Of a stretch of DNA of 64,000 nt, positions 38,101 through 49,105 are shown one piece after another. The notes under the pieces were generated by a model. It had not been told where the DNA came from. It made no database searches and saw only the letters and a list, made by a program, of their open reading frames with translations. The stretch covers positions 23,616 through 87,615 of the forward strand of contig NW_014577789.1 of assembly GCF_000485595.1 (NCBI RefSeq). The letters run 5' to 3'. The stretch is from Priapulus caudatus. Its lineage: Eukaryota > Priapulida > Priapulimorpha > Priapulimorphida > Priapulidae. Every line of letters begins with the position of its first letter. Within the stretch, counting starts at the first letter, position 1. Both the position numbers and the translations under genes were made by a program.

Positions 38101-38838
38101 ATACATACCATACTCACATCTAATACATACATCATACATACTACTACATACATACAATACTACATGCTACTCATACCTACATCTCTCATACATACTACAT
38201 TCTACCTAACAATACATACATACAATACATACTACATACTACATACATACATACAACAAATACATACATAAATACATACATACATACATATCATACATAC
38301 ATCACATCCATACATACATACATACATGACATAGCATACATGACATACCATACATACATACATACATCACAATACATACTCTACTAGCACATACTAATAC
38401 ATACATACATACATACATACATCATACATACATTACTACATACATACATATCTACATACATACATTCTCTCAGTACTCATACATACTACATACATACAAT
38501 ACAGTACATAAACATACATACATACATACATACATACATCTACATACATACACTACAATACATACATCTACTACCAATACAATCATACATATACATACAT
38601 ACATACATACATACATCTAATACTCAACTATACATACATAACATACGATACATAGCATACATACATACATACATACATAGCATAATAGCATACATCCATA
38701 CATACATAGCACTCTACATACATCACATACATAACATACTATACATACATACATGACATACATACATACATACATACATAGCATACACTACATACATACA
38801 TACATACATAACATACATCATACATCATAACATAACAT
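35131..38838. repeat. 3.7-kb CATA tetranucleotide array
   Basis: Nearly all of this interval is ACAT/CATA units. The first 100 bp are clean and the rest is broken every few units by one- or two-base changes (CATAG, CATCA, CATAA). The long cysteine/methionine/tyrosine frames on the minus strand come only from the repeat. The broken units may be true interruptions or long-read errors. Confidence 0.95.
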
Positions 38839-39103
38839 ACATACACCACACACACAAACCACACACACAGCACACACACCACACACACAAACAGCACACA
38901 CACACACACACCACACACACACAAAACACAGCGACAACACTCACAAACACACACACACACACACACATACAAACACACACACACACACCACACACACCAC
39001 CACACACAACATACACACACAACACACACCACACACAGCACACACAACACACACATTACACACACCACACACACACCACACACCACACACAACATACACA
39101 CAC

Positions 39104-39136
<33 letters not shown>

Positions 39137-39254
39137 ACCACACACAACACCACACACAACAAACGACACACACACCACACAAACACAACACACACCACAT
39201 ACACACACACCCAACATACATACATACATACATACATACATACACACACACATG
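38839..39254. repeat. CA-rich dinucleotide array
   Basis: CACA units with interspersed A doublets follow directly on the CATA array, with a short return to CATA at 39215-39243. Confidence 0.95.
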
Positions 39255-40680
39255 CCCTGACCGAGACCTGCTCTACTCACGGTCAACCTTTGTTAGAGCG
39301 GGTGTATTGTAATGACTAAAAGATTGTCGTAGCACAACCATCTATAATTACCTCTGCATCACTCTACTGGCCTTCAATCAACCATGAATCTCTTTATCTG
39401 TATAAACTAGAACCCTTTAACATTAATAATGCACACGCGTTAATGATCTGCTAATGGAGAGGATCGTTATTAGGAATGTGTGATACGGCGAAGCTGCAAC
39501 GCTCCTCGCTTGTTAAGAAGCACATCTCTGTTCCCGGCTTTCCTAACGAACCCAGGACTAATGCATAGAGGTTGGTTATCTTTATTACTCATATTATTTC
39601 TAAAATCGATAGTAGGGAACAATGAAGCAAGGTGAACGCAAGAAAGCACGAACGTATGTACGCACGCACTAATAGAAATTGTTATAAATCGAGGAGCACG
39701 TGCGCATTTTGAAAGACTATAGCGTGTGCGCGAATCCAGTTTTCTTATGTCTAAATACGCACCGTAGAAATTACGGTGGATTATACCATACTTCACAATC
39801 AACTCCTATACTCCTCATTTCATAACAAATACGTCTCGACACTGCTGTGACAATCATGTAGCGCCTACCCTACTATCGAAGGCAAATATGGAATGTATAT
39901 AGCGAATTACTTACCCATGATTATGAGGTGTGTAAGCAGGTGATTATGAGGTAATTAGTATAGCAGGTCCACCGCCTACATATAACCCATGTAACACAAC
40001 TGCAAGTGATCCTAGTCGATGCGAAACGGTTCGAAGCGAAAATACGGAGTCGAACGGAATCGCAGCGGAAAGCTACGATGTATGCTAGCTTCTTCTCGCG
40101 AGTATACGAGCTATCTGTGGCGGACGTGCAGATGTCAATCTCTCGAAGCGCGGGAGAATTCACGACACGTCACGCCGGCGTGCACAAAGCGTGTGAGCGA
40201 GGCGCAACGGGAAAGCTCAGTGACAACTTAGAGCCAGAATAATTTTTTGCGTACTGCGTTTGACAGCTACTGGCTGCATGGCTACGCATCGAGCGCTGCA
40301 AACTTTCCAGCTCAGTGCGCGTGGTCGAAGAGGTATAGACTACATACCTGGCGCCCGTGAGCCGCTACGACTGGATAGTTACGACGGGGCGGTGTTCTAC
40401 AGCGGGAGCGGGAACAGGGCCTAGGCGGAGCAGGAATGCCGAGACAAGAATGAGGACATAAATGGTAGATCGAAGAATTTAGAAGCGGCTAGTGTCTTAG
40501 TTATGAGGTGGAGAATGAAATGGCATGCCATCGATGTGTTGCTTGAACCTTGGCTGCTATTCCAGACAGTTTTGCTGAGAGGTATACGCACCCAGTTCGT
40601 CCCATTAAAGAAATTATTTAGCATACGTTCACACGATGTCGGCCGCCCCTCGGTGACGTCCTGCATAAATTTGGTGCGTC
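39255..40680. other. Intergenic, unrecognised sequence
   Basis: No exon or family recognised. A minus-strand frame at 40666-40421 is open for 81 codons, but I cannot assign it and see no splice context. Confidence 0.4.
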
Positions 40681-40685
40681 TCTCG

Positions 40686-40686
<1 letters not shown>

Positions 40687-40721
<35 letters not shown>

Positions 40722-40800
40722 TCCTCTGCTCTCGTCTCTCTCTCGTCTCTCTCTCTCCTCTCTCTCTATCTCTCTCTCTCTATATAATATATATATATCT
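40687..40800. repeat. CT then TA microsatellite
   Basis: A TCTC run followed by a TATA run; a second TA run flanks the N gap at 41309-41352. Confidence 0.85.
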
Positions 40801-41309
40801 ATATACATATAGTATTCTCACATATCAATGTTCATCTCTCCCCAGCTATTTGCGGGTTTCTAATCGCACTTATGATACGGCGTAGGGTTCTCGGTCGATC
40901 CGTTGTGCGCGACTCCAAAAACTGCGTAGGCAAGCATAGTCGTGAATTGGACATATCGTGGACAGCTGTCACTGCCGTCAGTCCGCCATGAATATCTGTG
41001 TGCCATGGAAGGAGAAAGGGATTGACATGCCTGATGGACTCTATGACGATACGGATGTGCTAAATTATTCATGAGAAAGGCAATTGAAGTGTAACGCAAG
41101 CCTAACATTAGAAGCGCCACGACAAGAACAGGAGCGGAAAACCTACAACAATATAAAATATCAGCTATTCCGGGAAAATTGACAGGGGAATTCTGTTGCC
41201 GAAGACACTCAGCTGCATCATAAGCACATGCGGCAAACTTACGAGAAGTGTATGCTCCTCTGACATCTAGGAGCAAGAAAGGNNNNNNNNNNNNNNNNNN
41301 NNNNNNNAT

Positions 41310-41357
<48 letters not shown>

Positions 41358-41820
41358 TATTCTCACATATAATGTTCTCTCTCCCCCAGCTATTCGGGTT
41401 TCTAAATCCGCACCTTCTGATACGGGTAGGGTTCTCGGTCGATCCGTTGTGCGCGTCAAAAATGCGTAGCAAGATAGTCGTGAATTGACATATCGTGACA
41501 GCTGTCACTGCCCGTCAGTCCGTATGATATCTGTGTCCATGGAAGGAGAAAGGGATTGACATGCTGAGAATGAGAAACTCTATGACAGATCACGGATGTG
41601 CCTAATTATTCATTGAGAAGCAATTGAGTGTAAAGCAAGCTTAACATAAAGCGCACGACAAGAACAGGAGCGGAAAACTACAACAATATAACATATCAGC
41701 TATTACGGGAAAAATTGACAGGGATTCTGTTGCCGAAGACTCAGCTCATATAAAACATCGGCACTTAGACAAGTGTATGTCCTCTGACATTTAGGGAGCA
41801 AGAAGGCGGCGCCAATGCAT
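40795..41820. repeat. Near-identical ~490-bp direct duplication around a 25-N gap
   Basis: 40795-41282 and about 41310-41805 read through the same landmarks in the same order: CAGCTATT, TAGGGTTCTCGGTCGATCCG, GACAGCTGTCACTGCC, CATGGAAGGAGAAAGGGATT, AAGAACAGGAGCGGAAAAC. The differences are mainly single-base insertions and deletions. N bases occupy 41283-41307. The pattern suggests one locus represented twice by unpolished reads rather than a genuine tandem duplication. Confidence 0.8.
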
Positions 41821-43053
41821 GAAAAATGAAAATCGATTATTGCGCTTCCAGTAGATTTGTTATGCAAACGAGAACCCGGCCGGTTATCCCATTTGCGCCC
41901 ATTTGCGCATTAACACGCAGAAATGATTAGCTCGCCGAAACGCCTCTTAATTATTCAAAGACTTGTAATTAAGTCAATAATGAAATAAGATAATGAATAA
42001 TATAGCTTCCCGGTAGTAATGGTTGGCGCGTGTCACTTTACCACCAGTGAATGTGTTCTAAGAAACGATAGACCCTTTAATTTGTCGATCCTACAGGGAA
42101 GGCTGGAAGCGGTGCACGGTTACAGCGCCATCATGAGATGCTAGCCTGGCAGGTTCGGCTTGTGACGAGAAAAAAAACGGATGGGAAATAGGCCATGCCG
42201 TGAGTGCGACATATGGGCTGTCGAGCAACAATAGGGAGATATGTGATTGCGCGCAGATGTACGTGGGGAACGTGGGTTCATAAGCGTTCTGCACATCATG
42301 GCGGTAAACGGCAATGGACGGACAATTACCGCGATGCAGCAGTCAGTAACAAAGAAAAAGTTAAGTGCACACTTAACCTTAGCCGTACGCCCATCACTCC
42401 TGTCTATCCACCCGCCGTTAGCTCGATGCAACCTTTTACGATGCAAATTAAATCAATAGCTTTTCCACCGTGCACACGAGCGGTGTTAGGGAGGCTGGAT
42501 GCGGACATTAATGAGCACACTAGCGTCAAGTAATTGGTTTAGTTTGCTTTCTAGCTATTCTATATCAGCAATTAGAAGTAAAACACCCGCACCGAGCTGT
42601 CAACTATACAGTAAGTGAGGAAGCCAATGGCATGAAACGATTCTGTGTTCGCACGACATAGACGTTGGATTTTAAAATAACTACAACTTATGACACATTT
42701 TAGTTTGGTGCTAGAATCAACACGAAAACAGTTATTTTAATTGTGACTTTTTTATTATAAACATTTTTCATATAAACTATTTAGAACTACCATCTCTACA
42801 GTTATAATTCAATCAGCGACTAAACAATTATTTTCTGAGAAATATACACCCGATCACGATATTAATTATTAAAATTAAATGAACTTCATCATTGATTTTT
42901 ACAGTACGGTTGCTCGGGGTGGTATCAACGTGAATTTTGCCATGCAAAGCACAGGTGATTACTGCGCGGGTGCACTACTAGGTTAACAGACACTTGTATA
43001 ACTCATAATGCAGCCGTCACGCTAAAGGACAATTCAACAGCAGATACATACAT
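41821..43053. other. Intergenic, no gene seen
   Basis: AT-rich sequence without recognisable exons. Confidence 0.4.
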
Positions 43054-43354
43054 TAGCTGCATCTACACGACGAACCTAAACTCGAGTTAGCTTAACCTCC
43101 ACGATAGGCGGCAGCACTAGTACGATGTACGTACACACGCGCGCCCGCATCGCTATCGGGTGTTGTCGTGTAGACGCTACATAACCGCTAACTCGAGTTA
43201 GCTTAACTCGAGTTAAGGTTCGTCGTGTAGACGCTACATAACCGCTAACTCGAGTTAGCGCTTAACTCGAGTTAAGGTTCGTCGTGTAGACGCTACATAA
43301 CCGCTAACTCGAGTTAGCTTAACTCGAGTTAAGGTTCGTCGTGTAGACGTAGCT
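43054..43354. mobile_element. Foldback element with 57-bp tandem units
   Basis: The ends AGCTGCATCTACACGACGAA and, inverted, TTCGTCGTGTAGACGTAGCT pair. The right part has three tandem units of 57-59 bp starting at 43168, 43225 and 43284, plus a partial unit at 43341. Each unit holds the palindromes TAACTCGAGTTA and TTAACTCGAGTTAA. The flanks are ATT on both sides, a possible 3-bp target duplication like that of the 21503 element. Confidence 0.8.
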
Positions 43355-43744
43355 ATTGATCTATTCTACTCGTTTTCGACATGTTTCCATTCAATTCTCG
43401 CTACTCTGCTGTGTTGTGGCATTTGAGACCACTTACCACCAGCATTCAGAACGTGATATTGCTCTTCAATGAAGACAGCTTAACATTTACAAGTGCCACA
43501 AGTGTTTGTGAATAATGCATGTCAAATAAACACCACCGACACGCAAGGTGATAACGAACTTTATCAGATGCAAATCGATAAAAACGTTTACACTTGCCAA
43601 TGAAGACTACCGATGAAAACTCACTCTTTGCTATTGCTTCACCGGGCAAAACAATCCTCACCACTTACTGTTGAGAGTGATTTCCAACGCAAGTCAATGG
43701 CTGCTAAACACTAAATTAATTTTCATTGATTTTTAGGCGAGAAT

Positions 43745-44096
43745 TTTTTATTTTGTTGGTTTACAGATCCGCCGACCCGAATTTTCAAGAAAAACGAAAA
43801 AAAATAAAAATTGAAAATCTGTATTTTTTTATTCCCGCCGACCTTTTCTCTAAAAAAATAAATTAAAAAAATTTAAATGTAAAAAAAACATTTCATAAAC
43901 AAACAGTTTATAATAAAAGTAAAAATAATTACAAGTTGAGATTTGTTTTCATTTAGTTTTCTTAAAATACTTTAATATCATGTATAACAGTATCACTGTA
44001 TTTTGACTTGTTTGATCTGACAAAACAACTCTTTTTTTTTACCCTACCGAGTCAACAACAACAAATATAATTTTGTAAACCAACAAAATAAAAAAT
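43745..44096. mobile_element. AT-rich MITE in the PSMD5 3' flank
   Basis: ATTTTTTATTTTGTTGGTTT at the left and its exact complement at the right (23-bp inverted ends). It begins about 60 bp beyond the PSMD5 stop codon, and the nearest minus-strand AATAAA (43828-43833) lies inside it, so it may supply the PSMD5 poly(A) site. That last step is inference. Confidence 0.75.
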
Positions 44097-44156
44097 GGTA
44101 GCCTTACATTGACATGGCGCAAAATATTTAGTAGGATCAGGTACACAGGGACCAGG

Positions 44157-47100
44157 TTAGGGCCCACCTCCTTCCATGGCAACAGCATGTTGTGCTTTCA
44201 CATAGTAAACTCCGTCGGCATAGAAACCTCTGAGGCGCATGAAATCTGGCCTGCCAAATATGTCTTGGGCGGTGGGCGATTCAACCAACGTTTTCACCAC
44301 CTGATTGCAACAGTAAGAAGAGCTTTAGAAGACATCACAAACCTCCTCTGTGCGCATCAGAGCGACAATGATGACAAAGGATAGAACTGAACAGATAGCA
44401 ATTCTACCTCGAATTTTGCATCTCTTCCTTCCTTTCTGGTCTCCGTGTGGCGATCAAGTATGTATTCTAGTAAACCAGCTTCGTTGTAGATTGCCTTTTG
44501 GCCCCATGGCTGCAAGGCAATGGCTGCTATCACTGCCAATGAACCGCAATGAAGGTCTACAAATGGTTGTTGAGCGATCCTCGTGAAGACCTCTAGAGGG
44601 CGCTCAAACAGCTTGCTGAACCACGCTTCAGTTAAAGCGAGGAGTTCGTCTGTTTGGCAGGAAACCTGGGGCCCGTTGCCAGAAACAAAATTAGTCTTAA
44701 CATTAGTCTTAACATTAACGTTGATTGCTAGACTGTTGACAGAAACATTGTGAGGTTACGAGAATGAAAAATCCCAGCAAATTTCCTCTTAACATTACGA
44801 GATCCGAGACCCTTTCATTATTACACAAAGAATTTCAATTATAGTGATATTACATTTTATATTAATTAGTAAAACACGTGTTTTTCATGGAAAACATGTC
44901 AGAAACAATACTTATCTACCAATCATGAGGCAAAACAACGTATACAAGTTGAATTTGTTCTCTTGTATTGGATATTTTTATGAGCCATCACACTCGCATT
45001 TTGTGTTGCCGGGCAGAATAAAAACATGGTCATGTCATGTTTTTATTGGTTATTATTTATATGTGGATAACCATCATAATATGCATAAATTACTGTCATG
45101 TACAATAAATGTGTACGAATTTGAATTTTGTGATTGATTCTCATCCAATCAACAGCCTTGTGAAAGCAAGTTCATCTTATCGTAAGTTTTCTCATAGCTG
45201 TGATGCGTTTCTGTCAATGTGCTATTCTCGTAGCATTAACATTAGTCGTAAATGCTATCTTAGCATTGACACTAGTATTAACTTACAATATTTCTGACAA
45301 TGGGCTCCTGGTGAGTAGAATATTAAATATCAAAATAATGTTGGTGAACACACAACCTCTTTGAAGCTTTCATAGCTAAACACATTGACCACAACATTTC
45401 AAGATGATGTCAGAATTAATAGATGATGAAGCTACCTGCAGAAATATGTTAATCAAATAGCATTTAGACATTTTGTCTGATAATGACCTGCTTTTATGTG
45501 GTAGCCTATATGTGTTGATCAAAAGATTTTATCTCATACCCAAATATGTTTACCCGTTACATTACTATGTTTACCTGGAGGGTCAGTAGGGTGCAAACAG
45601 AGTGGATTGCACGGAGCCGCATGTTAGATGGCGAATCCTTAATAATCGTGCCTAATATTTTCAGTGCTCGATCAATCAGCTGGCCTAAAAACAACGTCAT
45701 TACAATCAAACTCTTCACATACATATACATACATTATAAACTTACAAATTACCAAAGCACTATAATCTTAAAACGTGTGATATCACATTAATAGGATTCT
45801 GATGCACAGTTTGATTCAAGCACAAAAACAAAATGATATTGTATCAAAACCTGTTACATGTACATGCCATTGTACCAACCGAGTTTTGTAATGTGCACCA
45901 ATAAACACTCTTAATAACACAAACTTAATAATCGTGCATTAAATTAATTAATTACTATAATTTAATAATCTTGTGAATTAGTAGAATAAAATTGATAATA
46001 TGCTTGTACCTTGTTTATCTAATGACAACTTGCCCTCGGCGGTAGAACCTATGACTCCTAATGTGTCCACAGCTATGCCCTGGATTGTGAGATTGCAGGA
46101 TTCTAAGTTCGTGAACAGCACATTGACAAATACTTGGTGCCGGCTGCAAATCTCCTTTGGGTTATGATGAGCGACATTACCAAAGAATTTGATCAGACCT
46201 GAAACATATCAATCACGCACTGAAAACATTACAATACATATCACAGAGAGCGTAGGGGTCGCCACATATGCACTTACTCACCTGGCAGGAGATATGTTGA
46301 CAGCAGATTGGCATCTATGCTGTCTAACATGTGAGCCAGGGTCTTCAACACACCCTGCTGCTCAAGGAAGGATAGACCATACTCGGTGAGTGCAAGATCT
46401 GAGAGAAGGTCGAGGGCATTCAGCTGTAGTAGGACGTCCCCATTCTCAATCTCTCCGATGAGCTGTGCTAGGGCGCCTGTCTGTGCTGCCTGTACCAGCC
46501 CATCAGCACTAAATGAAGCTACTCTCACAATCACCTGCAATAGCAGCAGTTGCTCTAATGCTTTGCAGAATCAAACAACCGCCCGTGTGTAAGCATAACG
46601 AACATACCCACACACAAAATATGATAACAGTGCAATAAATAGGCAATGTTCTAGATACTTTCAAGGTGGAGTGAGAAATTTTAACTATTATTAGGAGCTG
46701 GGTTATGCAAAGCACTATGAGGAGAAAGTCTTAGGATTGCACAAACCTCGTAAACACGGAACTTTGCCGTGTCACTGGCCTTCATAACGGCCTGCATGTG
46801 GGGAAAAGTATTAGTAGAGAACAGTATGTTTCTGCCATTTTGACTCTCTGCTAGTTTCAGCAATGCCTGTTTTGAGAGGGCAGTCACGTTGACATCATCA
46901 TCTGCCAGCAGCTGTACAGTTTTTGTGAGGATATCTATCCTTCTGGTGAGCTCCTGGACTGCAGAGCCATCAGAAAGACAGTGGGCTATCTGAAACAATT
47001 ATCATGCTGAATTTAAGATACATGTGAAAAACACTCTCTTGCAGAAGTCCAGAAGTTGCAGAAGAACTTTGCTACAATTTTGCAGTTAGAAATTACAAAG

Positions 47101-48241
47101 TGAATCGTATATAATGCTGCTTGAAGGCTTCACATGCTTGCATACATATGAAATTATATACCAAAATTTAACCACTCAAAATTACATGGTGCATTTCATG
47201 CCGAACATTTGAGCTTTAAATTGAGTTATTGCTTTGGTCTTACCTGTACTAATAACATTTGTCTCACATCAGCACTGGGATGAGACAATGCCCGCAGCAA
47301 ATGATCATCGAAACGTTGTAACATCAAAATAGGAGGTAGTACTTGTAGCAACCTCTCTAGCAGATCACATGTCAGTTCGATTTGTTCACTGAAGTAAATG
47401 CAAACAATGTTTAGAACAATTTTAATATTAACAATTTTAACAACAAATTTCAATATGTCAAAGGCACTCTACCCATTTTGCACCACTGAGACTGGGGTAG
47501 ATATAATAAATTGCTTGTTCTATTATTTGGGCACCTAAGCCAATACTATGAATTGCAACAGCAATACAGTCTGCTCTTGGTCAAATGGATATTGGAAACC
47601 CCATATAGTGCGTTCGATTTGCTTCCCCAAGTTAACCTGGGTCTACTCGGACCAGCCCCAAATACGTTCGATTTGGCAGTCACGTGGTATTTTTTCTTAT
47701 CTGGGTCAACCCGGGTGAAATATATACATATATATTCACCAGTATAAACACACCCATGATATGCACGAACGCGAATGTGTGCCGTGGGTGTCTAGGATTC
47801 CCAGTCCCGGAAGCATATAGCGGAAAGAAATCCATACCCATCTACATACGCATAACCCAAGACCGTTACAGGAAAAAAACCAGATGCCAAGTTCAATGTC
47901 TTCATCAGCGTCTATCCCTCTCAGCACCTCGCGCGCGCAGCGCTGGCCCTCCCATGTTATAAGCTGACGCCGCCGCCACTGACAAAGTGTTGATTAACTT
48001 GCCTGAGTATGTAATCCGCCTTGCAACATAATACAGTCCGTTAGTCGCTGCTTTCCCACTCTATCTCTCATTTTCATTTCCCCATTCGTATTCTGCCTCG
48101 CTTTTTCTCGTTCGCTCTCTCTCTCTCGATTTTTCATTCTCTCAATCTCACTCCGCCCATCTCTTTCTTTCTATATTTCTCTTTCTTTACGCACGTACGC
48201 ACGCACGCACGCACGCGAGCGCGCGCAGACGGACGAACGAG

Positions 48242-48288
<47 letters not shown>

Positions 48289-49032
48289 CTTTCTCTGTCT
48301 CCCCTTTCTTCCTCTTCACTCTCTCTCGCTCTCTTTCTCTGGCTTCCTTCTTCTCTTGTTCATTTCATTATTTAATTTTGATGTGTTTTTCTTCTATTTC
48401 ATTGTTCATTTGTCTTCTCGCTCCCCGCGTGCGCGCTCTCACCCTCTTATTTTTCCTCTTTCGTTTTCTTCTCCTTTATCTTTTTCTCTTCCACACTCCC
48501 TCTCTCCTATCTCTTCTTTCTCTTCTGCTCGCTCTTTCGACGCACGCATGGCACTGGAGCGCCCATGCGTGTCCGGGGAGAGCCCGTAGCGCAGCAATTA
48601 TATATATTACATTACATCTGTGCTGCAGAGATGGCTGGCTGCTTGACGGCCGCATAACTCGCGTGACTGGGTTAGCGTGCGCGCGTGTACGCGCACGCAC
48701 GCACGCCCGCACGCAGCACACACGCACGCACGCACGCACGCGAGCGCGCGCGCAGACGGACGACCGAGACCGGCTTTATTTTTATCGCCAACAAAACGTA
48801 CCAGGTTGCAACCCCCTCCCCCCCCATACACGCACACCACCACCGTCGGCTAAACAAGCATTCGCGTGTATTTTCGTCGACACAGAAACCACCGGTGTTT
48901 GATAAACGTTGTCCGACGCAGCCCCCGGCTCGCGTGCCAATTGACTTATTGTAGTCCGCCATTGTGCGCCGCTGTTTCTCCCGGCAACACGACGTGGATA
49001 AATCGAGTAATTGGCCGGAATATATAGAAGCC

Positions 49033-49105
<73 letters not shown>

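Noticed and set aside
35252-38153. Long minus-strand frames rich in Met, Tyr, Val and Cys
   Set aside because: They are translations of the CATA array; a tetranucleotide without stops in several frames gives them automatically.
38739-39286. Cys/Val-rich frames
   Set aside because: Translations of the CA dinucleotide array.
40421-40666. Possible unknown exon on the minus strand
   Set aside because: An 81-codon frame with no recognised motif, no splice partners and no neighbouring exons.
40860-41508. Frames running through the N gap at 41283-41307
   Set aside because: Continuity is only an artefact of the Ns; the flanks are the duplicated, indel-rich copies.
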